A stretch of DNA of 64,000 nucleotides from Couchioplanes caeruleus (GCF_023499255.1 NZ_CP092183.1:5824501-5888500); one strand, 5' to 3'. Positions 25,696-38,602 are shown, counted from the stretch's first letter. The notes: a model not told the origin generated them from the sequence alone. Numbers and translations: made by a program.

Positions 25696-25771
25696 ACGCC
25701 CGGTCCCGTGCCGTCCGGCCGTCCGAGGTCGCGGCGGCACGAGACCGGCCCGATCGCGCGGAGCTCCGCGT

Positions 25772-26308
25772 CTACCGCTCGGCGGTGTCCGTACCGAGGT
25801 CGTAGTCCAACCACACGCGGTCGCGCAGGGGGATGCCGTCGATGACGATCCGCTGCGGGTATCCGGTCCCGGGCGTGAACGCGTCCCGGTCGATCGCCCG
25901 CATGCGAAAGCCCTGCCGCTGATAGAAGCGCAGGTTGCCGACGTCGGCGGCCGCCGTGGCGACCCGGAGCGTGGCGCCCGCCCCGGACGCCGCCAGCTCG
26001 ATGGCCGCCCGCACCAGGCTCCGGCCCACTCCGCGACCTTGGTGGGTCTCCCGTACGGCCATGTTCTTGATCTCGAAGTCTGCGGGTCGGCTGTCGACCA
26101 GCTGCAGGTGACCGATCACCTCGCCGCCCGACAGCGCCACCAGGACCCGGCCGTCTGCGAGGTAGGAGTCGAGCTGGACCGCCGAGTCCTCGGCCAGCTC
26201 GAACAACGGCCGCAGGGTGTCACGAGAACCGGCATACAGCTCAACCCGAACATCGCTGACGGGTTGCTCCACTGCCCCCGGGCTGCCCGGCAGAGGCGTC
26301 GCGTCCAC
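25772..26308 (-). CDS. GNAT-family N-acetyltransferase
   Basis: Single GNAT domain. FEIKNMAVRETHQGRGVGRSL holds the acetyl-CoA binding QGRGVG loop and FYQRQGFRMRAIDRDAF the C-terminal strand. The end GIPLRDRVWLDYDL resembles GNATs acting on small amines or antibiotics. The start is uncertain: GTG 26308 (178 aa) is given; GTG 26272 and GTG 26338 are alternatives, and none has a good ribosome site. It is convergent with the DUF1996 gene. Confidence 0.8.
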   Translation of the reverse strand: MDATPLPGSPGAVEQPVSDVRVELYAGSRDTLRPLFELAEDSAVQLDSYLADGRVLVALSGGEVIGHLQLVDSRPADFEIKNMAVRETHQGRGVGRSLVRAAIELAASGAGATLRVATAAADVGNLRFYQRQGFRMRAIDRDAFTPGTGYPQRIVIDGIPLRDRVWLDYDLGTDTAER

Positions 26309-26383
26309 AGTCGAACCGTACGCTCCGCGCCCGGCCACCCCGCCTGGTCGGACACATCGATCCGTTCCGGCAGAGGAAGATCA

Positions 26384-26421
26384 TTGACGTTCTTGGCTAA
26401 TGGCGTTAGCTTATAGCTAAC
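26384..26421. promoter_or_regulatory. Promoter with overlapping TetR-type palindrome
   Basis: -35 TTGACG (26384-26389), 17-bp spacer, -10 TAGCTT (26407-26412). The palindrome GTTAGC-TTATA-GCTAAC (26405-26421) covers the -10; further GCTAA and TAGC half-sites flank it at 26396-26400 and 26427-26430. It drives the hydrolase/tetR operon, and the TetR protein encoded downstream is the likely repressor. Confidence 0.6.
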
Positions 26422-26448
26422 GAAGATAGCTTAACCCCGGAGGACGCC

Positions 26449-27285
26449 ATGACCGAGTACCTGGACATCGCCGGCAACACCATCGCCTACGACGTGACGG
26501 GGGAAGGTCCCCTGGTGGTCCTGGCCCACGGCATCGGCGACAGCCGGCACTCCTACCGCTTCCTCGCCCCGGCCCTCGCCGGCGCCGGCTACCGGGTCGC
26601 CAACGTCGACATCCGCGGCTGCGGCGACTCCAGTCTCGGCTGGGACGGTTACAGCCGTACCGATATCGCGGGTGACCTCGTCGCCGTCGTGCGCCACCTC
26701 GGCGGACCGGCCGTGATCATCGGCCAGTCGATCAGCGGCGGAGCCGCGACCATCGCGGCCGCCACCGCGCCCGGCCTGATCCGCGGTGTCATCGAGCTGG
26801 CGCCGTTCACCCGGGCACAGTCGGTCGACCTCGGCGGGCTGCTGCGGGTCAAGCGTTTCCGGAGCGGATACCTGCAGCTGGGGCAGGTCATGGTCCGGGG
26901 CAGCCTGGCGAGCTGGACGAAGTATCTCGACATCGCGATGCCGGCCAAGCCCGCCGACTGGAACGCCGAACTCGCGCGCATCGAGGCCAAGCTCAGCGAA
27001 CCCGGCCGGATGAAGGTGCTGCAGGCCATGTGCAGGACCAGCCCGGGCGACGCCGGGGCGGCCCTGCCCGAGGTCGCCTGCCCCGTGCTGGTCGTCGAGG
27101 GCAGCCTCGATCCCGACTGGGCCGACCCGCGGGCCGAGGGCGAGAAGATCATCGCCGATCTGCCCCGGGGCCTCGGTGAGCTCGCGGTCATCGAGGGCGC
27201 CGGCCACTACCCGCACGCCCAGACGCCCGACCGGGTCCTCGCGCTCACCCTGCCCTTCCTCACCCGGACGCTGGCCGATGCCTAG
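26449..27285 (+). CDS. Alpha/beta hydrolase
   Basis: 278-residue alpha/beta-hydrolase fold enzyme. The oxyanion HG motif is VVLAHGIGDS; the nucleophile elbow is GQSISGGAA (Ser in GxSxxGG), the acid lies in the LVVEGSLDPDW strand and the His in EGAGHYPHAQ. It resembles epoxide-hydrolase/haloperoxidase-type enzymes. ATG 26449 follows GGAGGA. It is co-transcribed with a TetR gene 18 bp downstream, so the TetR protein probably senses the substrate or product of this enzyme. Confidence 0.87.
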   Translation: MTEYLDIAGNTIAYDVTGEGPLVVLAHGIGDSRHSYRFLAPALAGAGYRVANVDIRGCGDSSLGWDGYSRTDIAGDLVAVVRHLGGPAVIIGQSISGGAATIAAATAPGLIRGVIELAPFTRAQSVDLGGLLRVKRFRSGYLQLGQVMVRGSLASWTKYLDIAMPAKPADWNAELARIEAKLSEPGRMKVLQAMCRTSPGDAGAALPEVACPVLVVEGSLDPDWADPRAEGEKIIADLPRGLGELAVIEGAGHYPHAQTPDRVLALTLPFLTRTLADA

Positions 27286-27303
27286 GGCCCGTCGCGGGCC
27301 GTC

Positions 27304-27894
27304 GTGATCGGCAGGACAGGCCCCAGGGCCGGGCTCACGGCGACCGCCGTCACCGAGGCGGCCGCCGCCCTGGTCGACGAGATCGGCTTCGAGCAGCTCA
27401 GCATGGGCCTGCTCGCCGAGCGGCTCGGGATCAGGACCCCGTCGCTCTACAAGCACGTGGCCGGCCAGGCCGACCTCGCCCACCGGATCGCCGTGCTGTC
27501 CCTGCAGGAGTTCGCCGACGCGATCCGGGACGCGATCCAGGGCCGGACCGGCGGCGACGCCCTCGCGGCCGGAGCGCAGGCCATGCGCAGATGGGTACTG
27601 AACCACCCCGGCCGGTACGCGGCGGGCAACGCCGCCGGCGCGACCGGGCCCGACGACCCGCTGATCCCCGCCGTCGAGCGGGTGCTGGCCTCCTGGGCGG
27701 CCATGGTGCGCGGGTACCAGCTGAGCCCGGGCCAGGAGCTCCACGCCTTGCGGATGCTGCGCAGCGTGCTGCACGGGTTCGCGACAGTGGAGGCGGCCGG
27801 CGGATTCCAGGTCGACGCGGATGTCGACGAGAGCTTCACCGGGATGATCGCCTCCATCGACCAGCGCCTGCGGGCCATCGCGGTCACCCGGTGA
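27304..27894 (+). CDS. TetR-family regulator (WHG-type C-terminal domain)
   Basis: 196 residues. An N-terminal helix-turn-helix is at about 12-58 (FEQLSMGLLAERLGIRTPSLYKHVAG) and a C-terminal ligand domain of the TetR_C_33/WHG type follows, with LRMLRSVLHGFATVEAAGGF and SFTGMIASIDQRL. It starts at GTG 27304, second in the operon behind the alpha/beta hydrolase. It likely represses its own operon via the palindrome over the -10 at 26405-26421. Confidence 0.86.
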   Translation: MIGRTGPRAGLTATAVTEAAAALVDEIGFEQLSMGLLAERLGIRTPSLYKHVAGQADLAHRIAVLSLQEFADAIRDAIQGRTGGDALAAGAQAMRRWVLNHPGRYAAGNAAGATGPDDPLIPAVERVLASWAAMVRGYQLSPGQELHALRMLRSVLHGFATVEAAGGFQVDADVDESFTGMIASIDQRLRAIAVTR

Positions 27895-27986
27895 CAACTT
27901 GGGCTCGAGCCGCGCGTCGCAGGCGCAGGCGTCCGCCATGGTCACCTGCCCGCCACAGCCGGCGCCTCCCGTATCCTGCTCGGGCC

Positions 27987-29309
27987 ATGAGCGACGACGC
28001 CCTGATCACCAGCCTCACCGCCGCCATCGACGCGCGCCCCGACGACCTGACGCTGCGCCTGCATGTCGCCGGGGTGCTCGTCGACCTGGGCCGGGCCACC
28101 GACGCGGTGCCGCACGTCGGGCTCGTCCTCGCGCGAGATCCGGGCAACCAGGCCGCACAGGAGCTCATGCGGCGTGCGCTGACCGCGCCCGCGCCGGGCG
28201 CCGCGACACCCGCCGCGGCCGCCGGGCCGCCGGGGCACGAGCCGGTCGTCCCGCCCGCGGCCACGGGTGCCGGGCCCGCACAGGACGACCCGCTGGTGGC
28301 GTACGAGCAGGAGTTGTCCGATGTCGTGCCGCCCCGCTATGTCACCGGGGAGCAACCGGCCGCTGTCCCGCCCGTCGGCAATCCCGCGGGCGACCTGCCG
28401 GAACCGGTCCGCGGGGATGGCGACCGGCGGTTCGACGTCGAGTCGTCGAGGGTCCGGCTGGCCGACGTCGGCGGCATGGACGCCGTCAAGGAGCGCCTCG
28501 AGCTGTCCTTCCTGGGCCCGCTGCGCGACCCGGAACTGCGCAGGTTGTACGGCAAGAGCCTGCGCGGCGGCCTGATGCTGTACGGCCCGCCCGGCTGCGG
28601 CAAGACGTTCCTGGCCCGGGCCGTGGCCGGCGAGATGGGCGCCCGGTTCATGTCGCTGTCGATCGTCGACGTCCTGGACATGTGGATCGGCAACTCCGAG
28701 CGCAACCTGCACGAGCTGTTCCAGACGGCGCGGCGCAACGCCCCGTGCGTGCTCTTCCTGGACGAGGTCGACGCTCTCGGCCAGAAACGGTCCCAGACCC
28801 ACTCCAGCGCGATGCGTACGGTGGGCAACCAGCTGCTCGCCGAGCTGGACGGCATCGACGCCGACAACGAGGGGGTGTTCGTGCTCGCCGCCACGAACAC
28901 GCCCTGGCAGGTCGACCCGGCGTTGCGCCGTCCCGGCCGGCTCGACCGGATGGTGCTGGTGCTGCCGCCGGACGCGGCGGCCCGGGACGCGATCATCCGG
29001 CTCAACCTGCGCGACCGCCCGATCGCCGGCGTCGACCTGCCCAGGATCGTCGCGGCGACCGAGGACTTCTCCGGCGCCGACCTGACCCACCTGTGCGAGA
29101 CGGCGGCCGAGTACGCGATGGCCGACTCGATGCGCAGCGGCAGGGTCCGGATGATCGGGCAGCCCGACTTCGACCGGGCCCTGGGTGAGGTCCGGCCGTC
29201 CACCGGCCCGTGGTTCGCCACGGCCCGCAACGTCGCGATGTTCAGCAACGAGGGCGGCGCGTACGACGACCTGGTCGCGTACCTCAAGGATCGGAAGCTG
29301 CTGCGGTGA
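27987..29309 (+). CDS. AAA+ ATPase (Cdc48/VPS4-like) with N-terminal TPR-like region
   Basis: 440 residues. An N-terminal TPR-like helical pair (about 1-65) and a Pro/Ala-rich linker lead into one AAA module: Walker A GPPGCGKT (200-207), Walker B LFLDEVD (256-262), sensor/second-region LAATNTPWQVDPALRRPGRLDR with the arginine fingers, and a C-terminal helical lid. It is probably a hexameric unfoldase or remodeller. It overlaps by GTGA with a TPR membrane protein, so they probably act together at the membrane. A -10-like TATCCT nine bases before the ATG hints at a leaderless or very short leader. Confidence 0.87.
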   Translation: MSDDALITSLTAAIDARPDDLTLRLHVAGVLVDLGRATDAVPHVGLVLARDPGNQAAQELMRRALTAPAPGAATPAAAAGPPGHEPVVPPAATGAGPAQDDPLVAYEQELSDVVPPRYVTGEQPAAVPPVGNPAGDLPEPVRGDGDRRFDVESSRVRLADVGGMDAVKERLELSFLGPLRDPELRRLYGKSLRGGLMLYGPPGCGKTFLARAVAGEMGARFMSLSIVDVLDMWIGNSERNLHELFQTARRNAPCVLFLDEVDALGQKRSQTHSSAMRTVGNQLLAELDGIDADNEGVFVLAATNTPWQVDPALRRPGRLDRMVLVLPPDAAARDAIIRLNLRDRPIAGVDLPRIVAATEDFSGADLTHLCETAAEYAMADSMRSGRVRMIGQPDFDRALGEVRPSTGPWFATARNVAMFSNEGGAYDDLVAYLKDRKLLR

Positions 29310-30439
29310 CCGCGCCGACGGAGGAGATGGCGGCCCGGGTCCGGCACCTGCTGGCGGTGGGACGCCCGGACGACGCCACGCCGCTGGTCGAGCGGCACCT
29401 CGCCGAGCACCCGGACGACGTGGTCGCCCTCGTCCTGCTCAGCGTGTGCCGGCACGCCGCCGGGCACCACGACGAGGCCGTCTCGGTGGCCGCCCACGCC
29501 GCCGCGCTGGCGCCGGAGTTCCCCCTGGCCCACCGGCAGCTCGCCGCCCTGCTGCTGGAGACCGGGCGCGCCCGTGAGGGCCTCGCCGCGGCGCACACCG
29601 CGCGCGAGCTCGACCCCGAGGACCACCGCAACGAGCTGGTGACGGTGTACGCGCTGCTCGCGGCCGGCGGCACCGGCAACATCGCGGCCGCCGACCGGGC
29701 CGCGGCACGGGCGCGGCAGCTCGCGCCGGAGGACCCGATGGCGTACGTCGCCGAGGGTGACGTGCAGCGCCGCATGGCCCGGTTCGGTGCGGCCCGGACG
29801 GCGTACGAGCGGGCCCTGGCGCTGGCCCCCGACGACCCGGTCGCGTTGTCCTCACTGGCGGAGCTGGACGCCGGCCGGGGGTACGCGCTGAGCGCTTCAC
29901 CGTTGCTGGCCGCATCCCTCGCCGCCGCGCCGACCGACGAGTCCGTCGTGCGTACGGCCACCCGCAGCGCCCGGGCCGCGCTCTGGCTGATCACCGACAT
30001 CGCCAGCCTGATCCTGATCGCCACGTCGCTGGCCGCGATGGCGGTACGGACACAGGTGCACGGCCCGGCCGGCGTCGGGGCGGCCCTGGTGACGGCCGGA
30101 TGCGGCATCGCCGGCGCGGCGGCGTACGTACGGTGGCGGCTGCGGGCGCTGTCCGGCCCGACCCGGGTGCTGATCCGCCAGAACCTGCGCCGGCCGACGT
30201 TCGCGGCGGCCGCGCTCCGGGCGGCGGTGACGGCGGTGGCCGCGGTGCTGTTCGCGGCCGACCCCGACCCCGGCGGGGCGGGAGGCGTCAAGGTGTTCGC
30301 CATGCCGGCGACCTCGCTGCCGTTCTTCCTCCTGCTGCTGCGGGCCCGCAACTGGTTCGCCCGGGAGCTGTCCTGGAAGGTGCGCCAGGGCTGGTTCAGT
30401 GTGGCCGCGCGCCGCCGGGAAGCCGCGCCGCACGACTGA
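29306..30439 (+). CDS. TPR-repeat membrane protein, partner of AAA ATPase
   Basis: 377 residues. The first about 215 are TPR-like helical repeats (LAPEFPLAHRQLAALLLETGRAREGL, LAPEDPMAYVAEGDVQRR, LAPDDPVALSSLAEL) and four transmembrane helices follow at about 226-246, 255-275, 299-318 and 331-347. The GTG start at 29306 sits inside the ATPase stop (GTGA), a strong sign of a stoichiometric complex. The TPR region would be cytoplasmic and could present clients to the ATPase. The 3' end overlaps the convergent marR gene by 44 bases. Confidence 0.8.
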   Translation: MTAPTEEMAARVRHLLAVGRPDDATPLVERHLAEHPDDVVALVLLSVCRHAAGHHDEAVSVAAHAAALAPEFPLAHRQLAALLLETGRAREGLAAAHTARELDPEDHRNELVTVYALLAAGGTGNIAAADRAAARARQLAPEDPMAYVAEGDVQRRMARFGAARTAYERALALAPDDPVALSSLAELDAGRGYALSASPLLAASLAAAPTDESVVRTATRSARAALWLITDIASLILIATSLAAMAVRTQVHGPAGVGAALVTAGCGIAGAAAYVRWRLRALSGPTRVLIRQNLRRPTFAAAALRAAVTAVAAVLFAADPDPGGAGGVKVFAMPATSLPFFLLLLRARNWFARELSWKVRQGWFSVAARRREAAPHD

Positions 30440-30935
30440 CGCCGTTCTGCTCGGCGGTGTCGTCGCGGAGGCTGTCCAGCTCGGCGAGGTACATCGCCTG
30501 CATGCGGCCGAAGTGCCGGACCAGGAACGTGAGCTCCTCGACGCTGTAGCCCTCGATGAGCCGCTGCGCCCGTTCGGCGAACCGTTCGTACGGTCGCTCC
30601 AGGTCGGCGATCCGCTCCGGCCGCAGCGTGACGATCACGCGGCGGCGGTCGGCCGGGTCGCGTTCGGCGGTGACGTAGCCGGCCTGCTGGAGCCGGCGGA
30701 GCATGCTGGTCACGGCACCGGTGGTGAGGTTGGTCCGCTCGGCGACCTGGCCCGCGGTGGCGGATCCGGCGTCCGCCAGGAAGTCCAGCGCCTCCAGGTC
30801 GCTCACGGTGAGGCCCAGCCGGTCCGCGATCGCGTACCGCAAGACCATGGACAGCCGCGAGGTCTCGCGGCCGGCACGCATGAGGTCGGCGGTCGCGGAC
30901 GCGCGGGCCGGCTCGGGGGTCATGCCCGCAATCAT
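30396..30935 (-). CDS. MarR-family transcriptional regulator
   Basis: 179-residue winged-helix regulator: ATAGQVAERTNLTTGAVTSML is the recognition segment and the wing follows as RDPADRRRVIVTL. The ATG at 30935 overlaps the stop of the FAD monooxygenase (ATGA), so the enzyme and its probable regulator are co-translated. The expected operator is the ATCTTA...TAAGAT palindrome at the head of that transcript. The 3' end runs 44 bases into the opposite-strand TPR gene. Confidence 0.87.
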   Translation of the reverse strand: MIAGMTPEPARASATADLMRAGRETSRLSMVLRYAIADRLGLTVSDLEALDFLADAGSATAGQVAERTNLTTGAVTSMLRRLQQAGYVTAERDPADRRRVIVTLRPERIADLERPYERFAERAQRLIEGYSVEELTFLVRHFGRMQAMYLAELDSLRDDTAEQNGVSRAARLPGGARPH

Positions 30936-32179
30936 GCCTCGGGTACGGTGACCCGGTGCAGCCGCGGTAGCACGCGGGTCAGCACCCAGTGCGGTGCGGC
31001 CGCTCCCCCGGTGAGGCGGCGCATCAGCCCCGCGGCGGTGTCGACGGCGCGGAAGGCGTACGGCACCATCTCGTCCTGGTAGGCGGCGATCGCCTCCTCC
31101 ACGGGCGTCCCGTTCGCCCGGGCCTCGACGAGCCGGTGACCGAGCAGGGCGGCGTCGCGCAGCGCGGTGTTGCCGCCGTGGGCGCCGAACGGCGGCATCA
31201 CGTGGACGGCGTCGCCCATCATCGTCGCCCGGGGCACCGCCCACCGGTGTGGGCGCCGGCCGGAGGCGAAATACGTGAGCACGGTGGCGTCCGGCTCGGC
31301 CGTGTCGACCAGCCGCCGGATGAGCGGGTGGAAGTCCGCGCTCCTGCGGGCGGCCAGCTCCCGCAGTGCCAGCAGGTCGCCGCGCACGCCGGTGGGCACC
31401 TCCTCCCGCCGGAGCAGCAGCCCCCACATGACGTAGTCGTCGCCGGTCGGCGCGAAGCTGCCCGGGGCCAGGCGCGCGAACGCCTCCCGGGGACTCTCGC
31501 CGAACCGCATGGAGGTGAAGAAGAAGGCGCGGCCCGGACGGTCGGCGATGGCCAGAACCCCGCTGGTACGCAACGCCTCCGGGATCACGCTCTCGCCGTC
31601 GCGCCGCAGCGGCGACCTGCCGTAGACGCCCGCCATCGGGGTGTCCGCCGGGTCCGCGTCCGGCATGAGCTGCGCACGCAGCGCCGAGCCGGCACCGTCC
31701 GCGGCCACCACGACGCTCGCGGGGACGGACTCGCCCTCGGTGAACCGCAACCGCAGGCCGGCCGGGCCGCCGCTGTCCACCGCGACGGCGGACCTGCCGT
31801 AGTGGATGCGTCCGTCCAGGCCGGACATCAGGATCGACCGCAGGGTCAGCCGGTCGACCTGGCGGGTCGCGTGCGGCTCGTCCTTGAAGGTGACGGTGAA
31901 GGCGTCCCGCAGGCGGCTGTCGGTGAAGCGCATGTGCCCGCCGGGCTCGTCTCCGGTGGTCAGCGCCAGGCGGTACAGCGGCCGGGGCAGGCTTTCGCGC
32001 AGCGCTTCGAGCCCGTACCGGTCGAGGATGATCCGGTAGCCCTGCCGCCGGACGAAGGGGCCGGGGTCCCGCTCGTAGACGTGCACGTCCACGCCGGCCC
32101 GCATCAGGTACTGGGCGAGACAGAGGCCGGAGAGGCCCGCGCCGGCGATCGCCACCGAGAAGTCCGTCGATGTACCCAT
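30932..32179 (-). CDS. FAD-dependent monooxygenase (PHBH/TetX-like)
   Basis: 415-residue class A flavin monooxygenase. Visible are AIAGAGLSGLCLA (FAD-ADP Rossmann), VVAADGAGSALR (DG motif) and MMGDAVHVMPPFGAHGGN (GD motif). It hydroxylates aromatic or antibiotic-like molecules with NAD(P)H. The ATG at 32179 has no Shine-Dalgarno; the six bases before it follow TAAGAT, which with TTGCCA 16 bp further up makes a promoter overlapping the MarR-type palindrome. A leaderless mRNA is therefore likely. Together with MarR it looks like an inducible detoxification pair. Confidence 0.86.
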   Translation of the reverse strand: MGTSTDFSVAIAGAGLSGLCLAQYLMRAGVDVHVYERDPGPFVRRQGYRIILDRYGLEALRESLPRPLYRLALTTGDEPGGHMRFTDSRLRDAFTVTFKDEPHATRQVDRLTLRSILMSGLDGRIHYGRSAVAVDSGGPAGLRLRFTEGESVPASVVVAADGAGSALRAQLMPDADPADTPMAGVYGRSPLRRDGESVIPEALRTSGVLAIADRPGRAFFFTSMRFGESPREAFARLAPGSFAPTGDDYVMWGLLLRREEVPTGVRGDLLALRELAARRSADFHPLIRRLVDTAEPDATVLTYFASGRRPHRWAVPRATMMGDAVHVMPPFGAHGGNTALRDAALLGHRLVEARANGTPVEEAIAAYQDEMVPYAFRAVDTAAGLMRRLTGGAAAPHWVLTRVLPRLHRVTVPEA

Positions 32180-32182
32180 CCG

Positions 32183-32195
32183 ATTATCTTAATGA

Positions 32196-32205
<10 letters not shown>
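32183..32205. promoter_or_regulatory. MarR-type operator/promoter of monooxygenase-marR
   Basis: Near-perfect inverted repeat ATTATCTTA-ATGAC-TAAGATGAT (8 of 9 pairs). On the minus strand the TAAGAT at 32191-32186 serves as -10 and TTGCCA (32213-32208) as -35, 16 bp apart. The site covers the last codon and stop of the SnoaL gene. Confidence 0.6.
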
Positions 32206-35935
<3,730 letters not shown>

Positions 35936-36094
35936 GCCGGAAACGCTAGGGAAATCACCTCCGGAAAACGTCACCACAGAGTGGACAGTCGGCGGTCCCT
36001 CGCACGGGGGACCCCGCCCCTCGAGTCGGCCGCACCACCCCTGTCCGTCAGGTACGGGCATGGACACGCACCAGCGGAGCCGGGGAGGCACGTG

Positions 36095-37864
36095 ATGCTG
36101 CTGGCGGAGGGCGTCGCGGTGATTCCCGGGCGCCGGCTCGGCAAGGGCGGCCAGGGCACGGTGTTCCAGGCCGTGTCGCATCCCGGTCAGGTGTACAAAG
36201 AGTTCAATCCCGCAACGCTGGCCGGCGATCTCGCGCTGGAACGCCGGCTGAGCGCGATGGTCGCGACCCGGCCGCCCGAACGGTACGAGCGGGTCACCGG
36301 GCACCGGGTGCTCGCCTGGCCCGAGGCGGTGGTGACCGACGGCGGGAGGTTGACCGGGTATCTGATGCCCGAGGTGGACCATGCCGGCACGGTGGAGCTG
36401 CACCGGGTCACCAATCCGAGCGATCGGCGCCACGCCACCGGGGCGAACGGCTGGGTCAAGGCCTTCAGCTGGCGATACCTCGTTCAGGCGTCCGGCAACC
36501 TGGCGCACGCCACCCATGTGTTGCACCACGCCGGGGTGGTCATCGGCGATTTCAATCTGAAGAACGTCCTGGTGTCGCAGAACGCCCTGGTGACGCTCAT
36601 CGACTGCGATTCGACGCAGATCACCGACCGGTTGTCCGGCGAGCGTTTCTTCTGCCCCGTGGTGATGCCGGAATTCCAGCCGCCGGAGCTGGCCGGAGCG
36701 ACCCTGCACAGCACGGTCCGCCACGCCTCCGGTGACCTGTACGCGCTGGCCGTCCACCTCTTCCAACTGCTGCTGGAGGGCGAGCACCCGTTTCGCGGGG
36801 TGTGGAAAGGCACCGGCGACAAGCCGTCCGCCATCGAGCTCGCGCGTCAGGGCATGTGGTCACTGCGGGACAGCGGTCTGCTGACGCCGCGGCCGTCGGC
36901 CGTCGATCGGGAGATCCTGCCGAAGCCGATCCTGGAACTCTTCCGCCGGGCGTTCGAGGACGGTGCCACCGATCCAAGCCTGCGTCCGTCAGCCGTCGAG
37001 TGGCGCGATGCGCTCGTGGATCTCGGGAGCCGGCTGAGGCAGTGCAGGACCGACGAGCAGCATTGGTACGCGGGAACGCTGAGTTCCTGCCCGTGGTGCG
37101 GCCGGGCGGCGAGCCGGACACAGGTGCCGTTGCCCCCGTTGCAACCCTCATCGCAATCGCAGCCGCAGCGGGTTCCACCGCCGCCACCGCCCACGTACCC
37201 GTTGCCGAATCGGCATCCCGGGCCTGCAGCGCGGTCCTCGGGCTACGGCAAGACCTTCCTGGCGATCTCAGCAGTGATCGCCGCCCTGATCTGTGGCGGT
37301 ACCGCGGTCAGCGGGATCGTCTCCGGGAACGACGATCATGCGACGAACTCGACCGCGACTGACACCGGCACCGGCACCGGGATCGAGACCGGTGGCGGGA
37401 GCGATGTGAGCCCGGACGAGTCGAGCCAGGCGAGTGCGTTGCACGAGCTGCTGACATCGTCCGGTGCGGCGCGGCACAGTATCCAGCCGGCCATCGCGAA
37501 CGTGAAGAAGTGCGCGGACCTCGACGGATCCGCCCGTGTCTTCGCCGCCGCCGCCGGGAACCGCTCCAGCCACCGCAGCCAGGCGGACACGCTGGACTAC
37601 TCGGCGCTGGACAACGGTGAGCGGCTGCACACCGTGCTCGTCGACGCCCTGGAAGCCTCGTACCGGGCGGACATCGCGTTCCGGGACTGGGCGAACGACC
37701 TGTCCGGCGGCTGCACGAGGAACGCGGCGAGCTCGAGCTCCCTCCTGGCGGACGCCATGGACGCGTCGGCGGAGGCGCAGAGCCACAAGAAGACGTTCGT
37801 GGCGCTCTGGAACCCGATCTGCGACCGGTACGGCTGGTCGGCCATCAAGGAAACCGACGTCTGA
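36095..37864 (+). CDS. Membrane-anchored protein kinase-like protein (TerY-P-type) with zinc motif and extracellular domain
   Basis: 589 residues. The kinase fold spans about 8-310: glycine loop GKGGQGTVF (16-24), Lys35 in VYKEF, an atypical catalytic loop IGDFNLKNVL (Asp152 but no HRD), metal site LIDCDS instead of DFG, and EFQPPEL as APE equivalent. A zinc-ribbon-like Cys317...HWY...CPWC (332-335) follows, then a Pro-rich linker, one transmembrane helix at about 387-409 and an outer domain with few cysteines. ATG 36095 follows GGGGAGG. It leads an operon with VWA, PP2C and an LppU-like protein, so it probably phosphorylates partners of that module. Confidence 0.84.
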   Translation: MLLAEGVAVIPGRRLGKGGQGTVFQAVSHPGQVYKEFNPATLAGDLALERRLSAMVATRPPERYERVTGHRVLAWPEAVVTDGGRLTGYLMPEVDHAGTVELHRVTNPSDRRHATGANGWVKAFSWRYLVQASGNLAHATHVLHHAGVVIGDFNLKNVLVSQNALVTLIDCDSTQITDRLSGERFFCPVVMPEFQPPELAGATLHSTVRHASGDLYALAVHLFQLLLEGEHPFRGVWKGTGDKPSAIELARQGMWSLRDSGLLTPRPSAVDREILPKPILELFRRAFEDGATDPSLRPSAVEWRDALVDLGSRLRQCRTDEQHWYAGTLSSCPWCGRAASRTQVPLPPLQPSSQSQPQRVPPPPPPTYPLPNRHPGPAARSSGYGKTFLAISAVIAALICGGTAVSGIVSGNDDHATNSTATDTGTGTGIETGGGSDVSPDESSQASALHELLTSSGAARHSIQPAIANVKKCADLDGSARVFAAAAGNRSSHRSQADTLDYSALDNGERLHTVLVDALEASYRADIAFRDWANDLSGGCTRNAASSSSLLADAMDASAEAQSHKKTFVALWNPICDRYGWSAIKETDV

Positions 37865-37887
37865 CATCCCTCGAGAGGACTGCCGCC

Positions 37888-38592
37888 ATGATGGATTTCG
37901 CGCCGCGGGTCAAGGAGGACAACCCCGACCCTCGCATCGCCTGCACGTTGCTGCTCGACACGTCGTACTCGATGTCGGGTGCACCGATCAACGAGCTGAA
38001 CGAAGGATTCGCGCTGTTCTGCGATGAGATCAAGAACGACGATCTGGCCGCGAAGCGGGCCGAGATCGCGGTGATCACCTTCGGCGGCATGGCGCGCGTC
38101 GAGATCCCGTTCACCGAGGGCCGCGATCTGCAGCCGAAGCGCCTGGTTCCCAGCGGCAACACCCCGCTCGGGAGTGCGCTCACCCTGGCGCTGAGCCAAC
38201 TGGAGACCCGCAAGGCCGAGTACAAGCAGGCCGGGCTGGAGTACTACCGCCCGTGGCTGTTCGTGCTCACCGACGGCGCACCCACCGACGGCACCGAGTT
38301 CGACGCCGCCGCGCAACGGGTCCGCGCCGCCGAGGCCGCCCGCAGCCTGTCGGTCTTCGGTGTCGGCGTGGGCGACGCCGCCGACCTCGGCAGGCTCGGT
38401 CAGCTGTCGGCGACGCGTACGCCGGTGTCCCTGCGGGGTCTGAGCTTCCGCGAGTTCTTCGGCTGGCTGTCCGCGTCGCTGAGCACCGCGTCGAGCTCGC
38501 TGGCGTTCGGCACCAGCGACTCGCAGGTCGCTGCCGCGGAGAGCGCCGAGCAGATCCCGCTGCCGGCGCCGAGCGGCTGGGCCACCGTGTGA
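37888..38592 (+). CDS. TerY-like von Willebrand factor A (VWA) protein
   Basis: 234-residue single VWA domain. The metal-ion-dependent adhesion site is intact: DTSYS (DxSxS), the NTPLGSAL threonine and LTDGAPTDG. It closely follows the TerY type (IACTLLLDTSYSMSG, INELNEGFALF) found beside PP2C and kinase genes in tellurium-resistance-like stress loci. It is cytoplasmic and probably a metal-dependent scaffold joining the kinase and phosphatase. ATG 37888 after GAGAGGAC; it starts 23 bp behind the kinase and ends 10 bp before the phosphatase. Confidence 0.9.
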   Translation: MMDFAPRVKEDNPDPRIACTLLLDTSYSMSGAPINELNEGFALFCDEIKNDDLAAKRAEIAVITFGGMARVEIPFTEGRDLQPKRLVPSGNTPLGSALTLALSQLETRKAEYKQAGLEYYRPWLFVLTDGAPTDGTEFDAAAQRVRAAEAARSLSVFGVGVGDAADLGRLGQLSATRTPVSLRGLSFREFFGWLSASLSTASSSLAFGTSDSQVAAAESAEQIPLPAPSGWATV

Positions 38593-38602
38593 GGCCGGCC
38601 GG

